This document shows, piece by piece, positions 19,771 to 29,081 of a DNA stretch of 64,000 nt. Source of the DNA: an uncultured Prevotellaceae bacterium (GTDB lineage Bacteria; Bacteroidota; Bacteroidia; Bacteroidales; Bacteroidaceae); NCBI GenBank assembly GCA_902771155.1, contig CACXVS010000021.1:62001-126000 (forward strand), read 5' to 3'. The translations under genes and the position numbers were made by a program. The stretch's first letter is position 1, and every line of letters begins with the position of its first letter. The notes beneath the pieces were generated by a model that was not told the origin of the DNA, made no database searches, and saw only the letters and a program-made list of their open reading frames with translations.

Positions 19771-19943
19771 TTATCTGATAATGACCTTCTTTCCATTACG
19801 GATATAGAGGCCCTTTCTTGGTGTCTCTACAGGCTGGCCCTGGAGATTGTAATACACTTCGTTTGATTGAAGATTGAAAATTGAAGATTGAATGTCAATC
19901 CCCGTTGTGCCGTCAGTGAACAATGGGATGGCGATGACATCGT
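19771..19943 (-). pseudogene. Out-of-frame sorting-like tail of the LRR/Ig protein starting at 22832
   Basis: Continues the gene at 19827-22832 in another frame and reads DDVIAIPLFTDGTTGID, then VYYNLQGQPVETPRKG and KKVIIR before TAA at 19771. Compared with intact sister genes a net 31-nt deletion just upstream breaks the frame, and a second net loss of 18 nt is in frame. Confidence 0.85.
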
Positions 19944-22832
19944 CGAGGATGACTCGCCATTCTTGCCACGGGCACCGGAGGCAGCATCACGCTTCGGGAT
20001 CGGGAGGTAACAACGGTTGGCGCCCATTTTTACGCCAGCATCATCCGTCACCTTGTAAAAGCCGACACCGGAGGTTCCCTTCGACAGGTAGTAATTGATG
20101 TAGTCAACACCGTCAATCTCCTCGTTAGTGTAGATAGTCTGGGCCGTCTCTGAGCCAACAAACATATTCTCATAGACAGACTGTACCGTAGTCGTGGGAA
20201 CATTGTACTCACCTTCCTTATCAGCCATCACCAGGATACCTGTCTGGGCAGGAACCTTCTTCACACGAGTCAGCCAAATAACACCTGTGCTATAGTTATA
20301 ACCAGTGGCTGTGTAAGCCTTCACACCCTGAGCCTCCATCGTCGTAAAGTCGAGGTTCTTGCTCGTGAAATAAGGCACCTGTTTGGCGGCAGAAACCTTG
20401 ATCACCTCAGCATCGCCCTCGTTGCCTTCAGCTGGGATCTCCGTCAATATCGGCAGATAGCAGCGGTTGGCACCTACCTTCACACCGTCTTCCTTCGTCA
20501 CCTTATAGAAGCCGACACCGGCATCTCCTTTCGACAGGTAGTAGTTGGTATAGGCACCATCGGTCGTATAGAGCGTCGTTCCTTCGAGCGTACCCTTGAA
20601 CATATTCTTATAATAGCAATCAGAAATGCCATCTATCACTGGGATATCGTAGTCGCCAGGCTCGCCCATCAGCAGGAAGCCTGTCTCGGCAGGTACCTGC
20701 TTCACACGAGTGAGCCAGATGACACCCGTTGACTTATCGTACCCCGTTGCCACGTAGGCCCTCAGCTCGGGCTTATCGGTGAAGTCCAGATTATAGGCAC
20801 TGTAGTAAGGCACCTGCAGAGCGCCGCTGATCGTAATGGTCTCTTCAGCTGGTGTCGGATCATCAGGTCCCCCACTGCCTATTATGGTCAGCTTGCCATT
20901 CACATAACTGATGGGATACTCTCCTGCAGGTGAATCACTGTTAGCTGTACATTGAACATTGGGAAGCGTTGTCAGCACATCCTTTGTCTCGCCATTCCTG
21001 AAACCTTCGTAAGTCAGGGTAAACACAGGATTTGCTTCACCCTGATTCTTGGAATACGTACCAGCCTTGATGGTCAGTGGAGCCTTCTTAATAGTCAATG
21101 TCCCGTTCTTGTATGTCACATTCTTGTTCTTCACACTACCCTTTTCAATGGTAATGGTATAAGTACCGGCTGATGATTGAGCCGTAGCCTCACAACTGAC
21201 AACAGGCGTGCCATTCAGCGTACCACCCGTCACCGTATATGTCAGTGTGGGAACTTTGTCACCATATTCTATCTCTACGTCATCTGCAGTCACCGTAATG
21301 GGAGTAGCTGCAGCCGTCAACTTATAAGAAGCACTGGCGGGCTTGTATTTATAATTACCATCAAAGGTTGCCGTAATCGTGGCCGTACCTGCCTGAAGGA
21401 TGGTGACATCGCCACTTGTCTCATTCACGCTGATCGTCTCCGGATGGTCAGAAGAATACTTCACTGTGACGCCTTGTGGATTGTTCAGTTCTGGAGCTGT
21501 AAAGGTGTCGTCATCAAGGTCGAACGTGTATTCTGTCTTGGGGAACGACAGCGTGACCTCTTGTTTCTCAAAAATAGTAACGAGTGTCAGCTGCTTACTC
21601 CAGTTCTTTGCGTAGTATTTTTCGGCCGTCCCCTCTGGAATATAAAGCGTGGCATTGCTCGGAATAAACGGAATTGGATCCCCTTCGCCCCATGAACCAA
21701 ACACGCCATCCTCAATTTCAAAAGGTTCCTGAACAAAAGAGATGACGCTCTTCAACTTGCTCAGATCCAGGAATGTACCGTATTCCATACAAGTAAGCGT
21801 CGAAGGCAGTTCCACCGTTTCAAGATTACTGCAATTGTAGAACACAAAGGTACCTAAATATGTCAGGCCCTCGACCAACGACACGTTCTTGAACTTCTCA
21901 CAACCCCAGAAAGCACCTGTGCGGATCTCCGCCAAACTGCTTGGGAAGTTGATTTCCTCAAGGTTGACACAATCTCTGAACGCAAAGCTGCCAATATGGT
22001 GCAAGCCTTCGTGGAGCGTCACCGAGGTCAGTTTGTCACAGCCGTCAAAACTCAAATTCTCTATGCTGGTTACCGCATAGTCGGTTCCATCAATGGTGAC
22101 AGTAACAGGGATTTCCACACTGGTCATTGCAGCGTAATCTCCAGCTACAACCTTTGCCGACTTAGAGTCCTTAAAATATTGGTATTTCAACGAACCGACC
22201 ACCTTCATGACAGGTTCACCCTCAATAATCTTCGAGAAATAATCCCAGTAAGTTCCCACATAGTTCTCCTTTGTTCCTTCGGGCACATAAAGCTCTGCCT
22301 GATAAGGTTTAAGACTTTTGTATTCTCCTAGTTCATCATCCCAATCATCCAGTTGCAATGCAAAAGCGGTTTTATCTACCTCGACTGCACTGGGATCTGT
22401 GACATGCGATATGACTGAGGTCAGCGCCCTCTCATAGGAAAAAGCCTCGTAACCAATCTTCTTGAGCGTACTCGGCAGCACAACCTTCTCAAGCCTGTAC
22501 ATGCTTAGGAATGCGATTTTCTCAATCGTTTCAATACCCTCTGGGATATTTACCTCTTTGACATAGTCAAAACTGTAGAAGGCCTCCTCACCGATAGTAG
22601 TAACCTTATACATGTTACCACCACTTGTCACGGTTGTCTGGATGTCGATCTTCGTAAAACTTTGGTTGAATTCATCGTTGTCCCAGGATTCAATAGGGCC
22701 GACCACGGTTGCTTCCATAGTAGCAGGGTCACAGTAGTACTTCAGGTTTCCTACCGTCTCCACCGTTGGCTCTTGAGCCTTGATAACTGTGCAAAGCATC
22801 AATAGCAATGCGATAAATAATCCTTTTTTCAT
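19827..22832 (-). CDS. BspA-like LRR and MBG/Ig protein with two modules, tail lost by frameshift
   Basis: 1001 residues as read. Signal peptide 1-19; two blocks of LRR_5/BspA repeats (about 20-210 and 215-415), each ending in a YVPEGT or YIPEGT capping segment; a Big_2-like domain and MBG-type Ig domains (about 420-660); and two array modules (nt 20848-19985). After KRDAASGARGKNGESS the frame shifts and the protein ends ITISRASL, losing the sorting-like tail that is still encoded at 19771-19943. Without the tail it may be exported to the periplasm but not sorted. From the MBG domain onward the DNA is nearly identical to the C10 peptidase gene at 10047-14594, so gene conversion or duplication is likely. 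A TAACTTTG -7 box lies near 22870; no good -33 box is visible. Confidence 0.85.
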   Translation of the reverse strand: MKKGLFIALLLMLCTVIKAQEPTVETVGNLKYYCDPATMEATVVGPIESWDNDEFNQSFTKIDIQTTVTSGGNMYKVTTIGEEAFYSFDYVKEVNIPEGIETIEKIAFLSMYRLEKVVLPSTLKKIGYEAFSYERALTSVISHVTDPSAVEVDKTAFALQLDDWDDELGEYKSLKPYQAELYVPEGTKENYVGTYWDYFSKIIEGEPVMKVVGSLKYQYFKDSKSAKVVAGDYAAMTSVEIPVTVTIDGTDYAVTSIENLSFDGCDKLTSVTLHEGLHHIGSFAFRDCVNLEEINFPSSLAEIRTGAFWGCEKFKNVSLVEGLTYLGTFVFYNCSNLETVELPSTLTCMEYGTFLDLSKLKSVISFVQEPFEIEDGVFGSWGEGDPIPFIPSNATLYIPEGTAEKYYAKNWSKQLTLVTIFEKQEVTLSFPKTEYTFDLDDDTFTAPELNNPQGVTVKYSSDHPETISVNETSGDVTILQAGTATITATFDGNYKYKPASASYKLTAAATPITVTADDVEIEYGDKVPTLTYTVTGGTLNGTPVVSCEATAQSSAGTYTITIEKGSVKNKNVTYKNGTLTIKKAPLTIKAGTYSKNQGEANPVFTLTYEGFRNGETKDVLTTLPNVQCTANSDSPAGEYPISYVNGKLTIIGSGGPDDPTPAEETITISGALQVPYYSAYNLDFTDKPELRAYVATGYDKSTGVIWLTRVKQVPAETGFLLMGEPGDYDIPVIDGISDCYYKNMFKGTLEGTTLYTTDGAYTNYYLSKGDAGVGFYKVTKEDGVKVGANRCYLPILTEIPAEGNEGDAEVIKVSAAKQVPYFTSKNLDFTTMEAQGVKAYTATGYNYSTGVIWLTRVKKVPAQTGILVMADKEGEYNVPTTTVQSVYENMFVGSETAQTIYTNEEIDGVDYINYYLSKGTSGVGFYKVTDDAGVKMGANRCYLPIPKRDAASGARGKNGESSSTMSSPSHCSLTAQRGLTFNLQFSIFNQTKCITISRASL
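19985..20848 (-). repeat. Two tandem array modules of the LRR/MBG protein
   Basis: A-type copy (SGALQVPYYSAYNLDF) and B-type copy (SAAKQVPYFTSKNLDF), very close in sequence to those at 10310-11175. Confidence 0.85.
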
Positions 22833-22878
22833 ACGCGGTTATGTGTTATTGATTGATTTCCGTTGCAAAGTTACGATA

Positions 22879-22925
22879 AAAAAGACAAAGGGAGCTATCT
22901 TTTTTATACAAAATAGCTCCCTTGA
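22879..22925 (-). terminator. Terminator of the 2002-aa gene
   Basis: Arms GGGAGCTAT and ATAGCTCCC, followed on the minus strand by a T-rich tract ending in TTTTTT. It is unrelated in sequence to the CCCGAAA hairpins. Confidence 0.85.
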
Positions 22926-22950
22926 CCATGCAAAATTTTACAAAATGCTT

Positions 22951-25900
22951 TTACTTAATCACCACCCGGCGGCCGTTGTGGATGTAGATGCCCTTTCTTG
23001 GGTTTTCAACACGTTGGCCTTGGAGGTTGTAATAAACTTCGTTTGATTGAAGATTGAAGATTGAAGATTGAATGTCAATCCCTGTCGTGCCGTCATCCTC
23101 ACCGTTCATGCCACCAAAGACCGGGATGGCGATGACATCGTCGTTGCTTTCGTCTGAGAGGATCATCTGGCAGAAGGATGACTCTCCAGACTTGCCACGG
23201 GCACCGGAGGCGGCATCGCGCTTCGGAATGGGCAGATAGCAGCGGTTGGCACCCATCTTCACACCATTTTCATTCGTTACTTTGTAGAAACCGACACCAG
23301 CGGTTCCACTCGACAGGTAATAGTTCACGTAGTCAACACCGCCAATCTCCTCATTGGTGTAGATGGTCTGAGCCGTCTCAGAGCCTACGAACATATTCTC
23401 ATAGACGGATTGAACCGTAGTGGTAGGCACATTGTAATCACCTGACTTATCGGCCATCACCAGGATACCAGTCTGGGCAGGAACTTTCTTCACACGAGTC
23501 AGCCAGATGACGCCTGTATGGTAATTGTAACCAGTAGCCGTATAGGCCTTTACGCCCTGAGCATCGAGACTTGAGAAGTCGAGGTTCTTGCTGGTATAGT
23601 AAGGCACCTGTTTAGCGGCACTTACCTTGATGAGCTCGGTGTCGCCTGTGCTGCCTTCAACTGGGATCTCCGTCAGGATAGGCAGGAAACAACGGTTGGC
23701 GCCTACCTTCACACCCTCAGCCTTCGTAACTTTGTAGAAGCCAACGCCAGCATCACCCTTCGACAGATAGTAGTTGGTATAGTCGCCATCGGTCGTGTAG
23801 AGGGTTGTACCTTCGAGCGTGCCCTTGAACATATTCTTATAATAGACATCAGATACACCGTCAATCGTAGGAATATCATAATCACCAGGATCGCCCATCA
23901 ACAGGAAGCCCGTCTCGGCTGGCACCTGTTTTACGCGAGTGAGCCAAATGGTTCCCTTGGCCTTGTCGTAACCAGTAGCCACGTAGGCCTTCAGCTCGGG
24001 CAGATTCGTGAAGTCGAGATTATACTCGCTGTAATAAGGTACCTGCTTGGCCCCGCTAATCGTTACAGGTACATCCTCGGTCGTGGGCTCGTCGGTCGAT
24101 GGATCATCTGTTGAAGGATCGTCTGTCGATGGATCATCGGTTGAAGGATCGTCAGTCGAAGGATCATCGGTTGAAGGATCATCTGTTGAAGGATCATCGG
24201 TTGAAGGATCGTCTGTCGATGGATCATCCGTCGATGGATCATCCGTCGATGGCTCATCTGTCGAAGGATCATCCTTTGAGGTAATCTCGAAGGTTGTCGA
24301 GCCACTGACGGTATAGTTGCCGCCCTCATTATCCGTGATAGTGACGGTGGCAGTACCAGCCTCTGTGTTATTCTTGTAGCCGACGGTGTATTCCTCGGCG
24401 GGGATGGTTGTCGAGCCGTCCTTCACCGTCACTGTCGGCTTCTTCTCGGAACCGTCATACACAAAGCTCGTCGCGCTCAGCGTGATTGTCGGATTGCTCA
24501 CCGTCTTCGGATTAACGGTCAACAGATAGCTGACACTACCGGCTTCATAAGTGTCGTTCCCAACAAACTTGGCGGAGATAGTAGTCTCGCCAGCCTTCAG
24601 CACAGTCACTTTACCATCACTGGCCACGGTAGCGACCTCGGCCTTACTACTCTCATAGGTAACAGGCAGATCATATTGATTCGTCAGTGTGGGCGGAGTG
24701 AAACTTGCGCCATAAGTGGCTGTTGCCGTGGCAGCGGAGAAAGCCAGACCGTTTTCGTTCTTCGAAATCTTCAGGGTATAGGAACCCGAGCCCTCGTAAC
24801 TGTCATCTTCAACAACGGCGGTAATCGTTACCTCACCGATGGCCTTGGGAGACACCTTACCGGTTACAGCGCCGACAGTGGCCAGATTATCATCACTGCT
24901 GGAATATTTGATGACTAAGCCCTCTGGTGTAATCGATGGCGTGGGAGAGTCGATGTCGATACCAATCTTTGCATTGACCTCTGTCATGGGGAACGACACC
25001 GTAGCCGTACCCTTCGATACGGTCAGTGTGTAACTGACTGTACTGGCATCATAGACACCATCACCGGCGAAATTTGCTGAAATCACGGTTTCTCCCGCAC
25101 TGTTCAGTGTCACGTTGCCCTCGGCATCGACACTGGCAACATAAGGTCGGCTACTGGAGATAGATACTGACAGTGCATGCTCATTCAACAAGGTGGGTGG
25201 CGTAAAAGCCTCACCGACAGTACCCGTCGCCGTGGCAGCAGAGAAAGCCAGTCCGTTCTCGTTCTTCGCAATCTTCATCTTATAAGAGGCGGAACCTTCG
25301 TAGCATACATCATCCACCGTGGCCGTAATGGTTACCTCACCCTCACCATGAGGAGTCACCTTTCCGTTGCTGGCATCGACAGTGGCCAGATCGGCATTGC
25401 TGCAGGTATAAACGACGCTAAGCCCTGTCGGATCCACCGTCAGTCCTGGCGTAAAGTCAACACCCACCTTTGCATCAACGACTGCCGAGGCGAATATGAG
25501 GGAGGCTATGCCTTTCGATATCGTCAACGTATAGGTGGCACTTCCGGCCTCATAAGTATCTGTCTCTTCCGACGAGGCCGTTATCACCACTGTGCCAGGC
25601 TTGTAAACGGTTACCGTGCCGTCCGTATAACTCACGGAAGCCACCCCAGAATCGCTGCTTCCATAATGGACAGATAGGTTGTGCGTATTGGATAATACTG
25701 GTGCAGTAAACATCTCCCCAATGACAGCCGCAGCCGTTGCGACTGAGAATGACAAGTCGGCAGTCTTTTTCGTGATGGTGACGGTATAGGAAGCAGTACC
25801 TTGATATCTTTCGTCATTAACCGTTGCCGTGATGGTGGCTGAGCCAACTTTTCGTGCAATCACCTTTCCTTCATAATTGATATGGGCCACTGTCCTGTCG

Positions 25901-28900
25901 CTGGTGGAATATTTAATGTCCAGTCCTGTTGGAGAGACCGTCAGCGAAGGAGTGAATGTATCACCTACCTTAGCCTCCACTTCTGTCTGATCAAACGACA
26001 GGGTGGCTGCAGCCTTCTCGACAGTCAGCAGATAACTGGTATGACAGGCTTCATAAGTGGAATTACCAGCGAAACTCGCAGTAATGGTGGCGGCACCCGC
26101 CTTCAGGATTGTCACAGCGCCTGTGTTTATATTCACCTTCGCCACAGCCGTGTTACTACTACTGTAACTTACAGTCAGTGAGTGTGTGTTCGTCAGGGCC
26201 GGTGGAGTGAAGTCGTCCCCATAGGTCGTGGTGGCAGTGGTCGAGGCGAAAGCCAGTCCGCTGTCGTTCTTGGTAATCGTCAGCTGATAAGAGGCAGAAC
26301 CCGCATATTGAGTGTCAGCGATGGTAGCAGTGATGGTCACAGTACCTTCGGCATTGGGCATAACCACCCCCGTACTCTCCACGACCGTAGCAATCGCCGT
26401 ATTACTGCTGGAATACTTCACCGTTAACGTGCTGCTTGGCTCAATGGTCAGCGTCGGGGAGTTGAATGCCTGACCTACCTTGCCCGTACATGCCGTCTCG
26501 GCAAATGTCAGTGTGGCGGCGGCGGCCGACACCGTCAGCACATATTGGGCATCCGCAGCGGCATTGTAATAGTCGTTACCCCCAAAAGAAGCGGTGATAG
26601 TGGTGGTTCCGAATGCCTGCAGATTAACCTCGCCCTCAACACCTGTCAGGGTGGCCACACTCTCATTGCTGCTCTGATAAGTAACCAGATGGTCGGTTAG
26701 CAGCGAGGCAGGAACGGCTGTCAGCGTAGGCCGTGTCAGAGTACCGCCAAAAACCACACTCGCCGTTGTTGGAGTGTATGAGAGGCTGGCATCACCTTTC
26801 GTCACGGTGAGTGTATAACTGGCTGACCCTGCGATATATTGGTCGTTGCCCGCAAAGGTGGCGGTAATCGTCGTCTCACCCGGTTTTACAAGCGTCACCA
26901 CCCCATTGGCAGCAATCGTAGCGGCTGCTGTATTACTGCTGGTATAGGTCACGGCAAGAGAGTGAGGATTGGCAAGTGTAGGCAGGGCTGTCGTAGAGCC
27001 ATATTTCACAGAGACAGATGCGGCGGAATAAGCCAGTCCACTGGCTGCGGCTCCCTTTGTGATGACCACCTGTTCCTTGATGGGATAACCCTGGGCATCA
27101 CACACGGCATGCTGGGTACTGTTCCAGACAGCGCCCAATGGCTGTGTAATGGCCACGCCATCACCTAAATTAAACTCTCCGGAAACAACGATACTACCTC
27201 CCGAACTACCTGTCGCCTTCAGTTTACCGCCTGACACCGTAAGCACAGAGGTGTTCGAACCAAAGAAGCCTGTTCCTCCAGCTATTTCCAGTGTACCACC
27301 CGTCATCGTAAAGTAACTATTGTTCTCAATTCCTGAAGCCTGGCCATTCACTGTCATCTGACCAGAACCACTCAACGTCAGGTTCCCATCGTTAAGCCAG
27401 GCTGTATTGATAGAATAAGTACATGTCAACTCACAAGAACCCGTGGCAACAACGGAAAGCGTTCCCGAATTAGTGATAACAGGATAATTGTCCGATATAA
27501 GTTTCGCGCCATTCAGCGAGAGTGTCAATGCACTATAATCATCATTGGCCGCAAGGGAGAGCGTACCATCTGTCAGGCTGGTGCCAAGAGCCGTTGTCAG
27601 TTCGGTATTATTAACAAGGTAGTCACTGTTCATTTGTTTCCCACAAAGACTGAGGTCAAACGACTTGGCACTGACCGTCAGTGTATATGAGGCACTATGG
27701 GCACGATAGTCCGCATTACCGGCAAACGAGGCGGTAATGGTGGTTGTTCCTGAATGAAGAGGCGTTACCGCTCCCGTTGTCTCATCAACCGTGGCGACCG
27801 TTTCATCACTGCTACTATAGGTTACAGATAATCCAGAAGGTTCTGTCGATAAGGTGGGCAACGTATAAGATTCTCCCACCGTAATCGTCTTAGTGGTGGC
27901 CGAGAAATTCATCACGGGCTGATTCGTCTCTGTAAAATAGCCTGTAGTGGGATTTGCATACTCTGCGGTAATACAACTACCAGAGTATGTTATATGTCCT
28001 TTTAGTTTTGAGCAATACGCAAACATGTTAGTGGAGGTCAGTCCGGCATGATTCCAGTTATTGTTACTATTGATAGTCACTAATTGATCGTCATAATAGA
28101 ACATCTGAGTCATATCTGCCACTTTCGACACGTCAAAACGGCTCAGGTTGAGACTTGTCAAAGCCCTGCAATAGCTGAACATTCCAATCATATTTGTCAC
28201 TTCCGACGTGTTGAAGGAAGTCACGTCAAGCGATGATAGCAACTGGCAATTCTTGAACATCTCCTGCATATTTTCTACTTTGGCAGTATTGAAAGATGCA
28301 ACATTGAGGGATGTCAGTTTCTGACAATTATCAAACATGCTGACCATTGTCGTCACGTTTTCTGTATTGAACTGGCTGATATTAAGAGAGATCAGCGACG
28401 AGCATCCATCAAACATACCATACATACTTTCTACTTTTGATGTATCAAACATGCTCAGGTCAAGGCTGGTAAGTTTACTACAGCCCGCAAACATGGAATC
28501 CATATAATAAACATTTCCTGTGTTTACGCCTGTAAAGTCTATGGTTGTCAATTCACTACAATTCTGGAACATCTGAGAAGCAGTCCAAGTATCAGCTTTC
28601 AGGGCATTACTTACACCCGATACACTCGTTAATGCCGTAAAGCCTTTAAACATTTCAGAACAACTATTAAAGCCAGAACTCTTAAGACTGCTTTCAATCA
28701 CTGCAGTCGTGCAACTACTCTTGACCGTACTATTCTCTTTGTATTTATAATAGTTACTTCCCTGCCATACATTTGTTATAGTCTGACCTTTGTAGGTTCC
28801 ACCATCGGCATAATTGCTTTCGCTAGATAGAAAGTAAAGGGTTGTGTTTCCTTCACACCAGATCACATAAATCTTGGCTTCAGCCCATGCACTCGAAAAG

Positions 28901-28959
28901 CCCACGCCGCTCAATAGCGAGGTCAGCAACAGCACCGTCAAAAACAATCTCTTCTTCAT
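22951..28959 (-). CDS. Giant BspA/DUF285 and Ig-repeat surface protein with (PSTDD)n linker and two modules
   Basis: 2002-residue secreted protein. Signal peptide 1-27. About residues 85-340 are BspA/DUF285-type repeats (MFDGCSSLISLNISQFNTEN pattern). One Big_2-like Ig domain, a region of short beta repeats (about 430-650), ten further Ig-like repeats of about 80 residues (GLAFSAATATGTVGEAFTPP type) and an MBG-like domain follow. A linker of about a dozen PSTDD repeats (residues about 1558-1626), two array modules (nt 24065-23205) and the tail (GIYIHNGRRVVIK) end the protein. It reads as a long stalk that presents the N-terminal repeats far from the surface. From the MBG domain on it is nearly identical to the next gene upstream (29082-31370). 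A TATCTTTG -7 box lies near 29000. No catalytic motif seen. Confidence 0.9.
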   Translation of the reverse strand: MKKRLFLTVLLLTSLLSGVGFSSAWAEAKIYVIWCEGNTTLYFLSSESNYADGGTYKGQTITNVWQGSNYYKYKENSTVKSSCTTAVIESSLKSSGFNSCSEMFKGFTALTSVSGVSNALKADTWTASQMFQNCSELTTIDFTGVNTGNVYYMDSMFAGCSKLTSLDLSMFDTSKVESMYGMFDGCSSLISLNISQFNTENVTTMVSMFDNCQKLTSLNVASFNTAKVENMQEMFKNCQLLSSLDVTSFNTSEVTNMIGMFSYCRALTSLNLSRFDVSKVADMTQMFYYDDQLVTINSNNNWNHAGLTSTNMFAYCSKLKGHITYSGSCITAEYANPTTGYFTETNQPVMNFSATTKTITVGESYTLPTLSTEPSGLSVTYSSSDETVATVDETTGAVTPLHSGTTTITASFAGNADYRAHSASYTLTVSAKSFDLSLCGKQMNSDYLVNNTELTTALGTSLTDGTLSLAANDDYSALTLSLNGAKLISDNYPVITNSGTLSVVATGSCELTCTYSINTAWLNDGNLTLSGSGQMTVNGQASGIENNSYFTMTGGTLEIAGGTGFFGSNTSVLTVSGGKLKATGSSGGSIVVSGEFNLGDGVAITQPLGAVWNSTQHAVCDAQGYPIKEQVVITKGAAASGLAYSAASVSVKYGSTTALPTLANPHSLAVTYTSSNTAAATIAANGVVTLVKPGETTITATFAGNDQYIAGSASYTLTVTKGDASLSYTPTTASVVFGGTLTRPTLTAVPASLLTDHLVTYQSSNESVATLTGVEGEVNLQAFGTTTITASFGGNDYYNAAADAQYVLTVSAAAATLTFAETACTGKVGQAFNSPTLTIEPSSTLTVKYSSSNTAIATVVESTGVVMPNAEGTVTITATIADTQYAGSASYQLTITKNDSGLAFASTTATTTYGDDFTPPALTNTHSLTVSYSSSNTAVAKVNINTGAVTILKAGAATITASFAGNSTYEACHTSYLLTVEKAAATLSFDQTEVEAKVGDTFTPSLTVSPTGLDIKYSTSDRTVAHINYEGKVIARKVGSATITATVNDERYQGTASYTVTITKKTADLSFSVATAAAVIGEMFTAPVLSNTHNLSVHYGSSDSGVASVSYTDGTVTVYKPGTVVITASSEETDTYEAGSATYTLTISKGIASLIFASAVVDAKVGVDFTPGLTVDPTGLSVVYTCSNADLATVDASNGKVTPHGEGEVTITATVDDVCYEGSASYKMKIAKNENGLAFSAATATGTVGEAFTPPTLLNEHALSVSISSSRPYVASVDAEGNVTLNSAGETVISANFAGDGVYDASTVSYTLTVSKGTATVSFPMTEVNAKIGIDIDSPTPSITPEGLVIKYSSSDDNLATVGAVTGKVSPKAIGEVTITAVVEDDSYEGSGSYTLKISKNENGLAFSAATATATYGASFTPPTLTNQYDLPVTYESSKAEVATVASDGKVTVLKAGETTISAKFVGNDTYEAGSVSYLLTVNPKTVSNPTITLSATSFVYDGSEKKPTVTVKDGSTTIPAEEYTVGYKNNTEAGTATVTITDNEGGNYTVSGSTTFEITSKDDPSTDEPSTDDPSTDDPSTDDPSTDDPSTDDPSTDDPSTDDPSTDDPSTDDPSTDDPSTDEPTTEDVPVTISGAKQVPYYSEYNLDFTNLPELKAYVATGYDKAKGTIWLTRVKQVPAETGFLLMGDPGDYDIPTIDGVSDVYYKNMFKGTLEGTTLYTTDGDYTNYYLSKGDAGVGFYKVTKAEGVKVGANRCFLPILTEIPVEGSTGDTELIKVSAAKQVPYYTSKNLDFSSLDAQGVKAYTATGYNYHTGVIWLTRVKKVPAQTGILVMADKSGDYNVPTTTVQSVYENMFVGSETAQTIYTNEEIGGVDYVNYYLSSGTAGVGFYKVTNENGVKMGANRCYLPIPKRDAASGARGKSGESSFCQMILSDESNDDVIAIPVFGGMNGEDDGTTGIDIQSSIFNLQSNEVYYNLQGQRVENPRKGIYIHNGRRVVIK
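23205..24065 (-). repeat. Two tandem array modules of the 2002-aa protein
   Basis: A-type (SGAKQVPYYSEYNLDF) and B-type (SAAKQVPYYTSKNLDF) copies, followed by the KRDAASGARG linker and intact tail. Confidence 0.85.
24092..24279 (-). repeat. 15-bp tandem coding repeat, PSTDD linker
   Basis: Twelve to thirteen near-perfect 15-bp units, with synonymous changes between units, encode PSTDD/PSTDE. The matching place in the neighbouring gene (near 30260-30280) has only one or two units, so copy number has changed since duplication. Confidence 0.9.
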
Positions 28960-29017
28960 ATCTACAGGTTTTTATGGTTTATCTCTAATTCCTGCTGCAA
29001 AGATACGAAAAAAAGTT

Positions 29018-29063
29018 CATGGGGTGGTTGACATTTTCTACCAAAATGATCAACCACCCCATG
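29018..29063 (-). terminator. Terminator of the gene ending at 29082
   Basis: Arms CATGGGGTGGTTGA and TCAACCACCCCATG around a loop that itself can pair (CATTTT/AAAATG), followed on the minus strand by AACTTTTTTT. Confidence 0.88.
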
Positions 29064-29081
29064 CAAAATCTTACAAAGTGC

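Noticed and set aside
24092..24279. Regular short repeats that could suggest a CRISPR array
   Set aside because: The 15-bp units are contiguous, without spacers, in frame, and encode a Pro/Ser/Thr/Asp linker.
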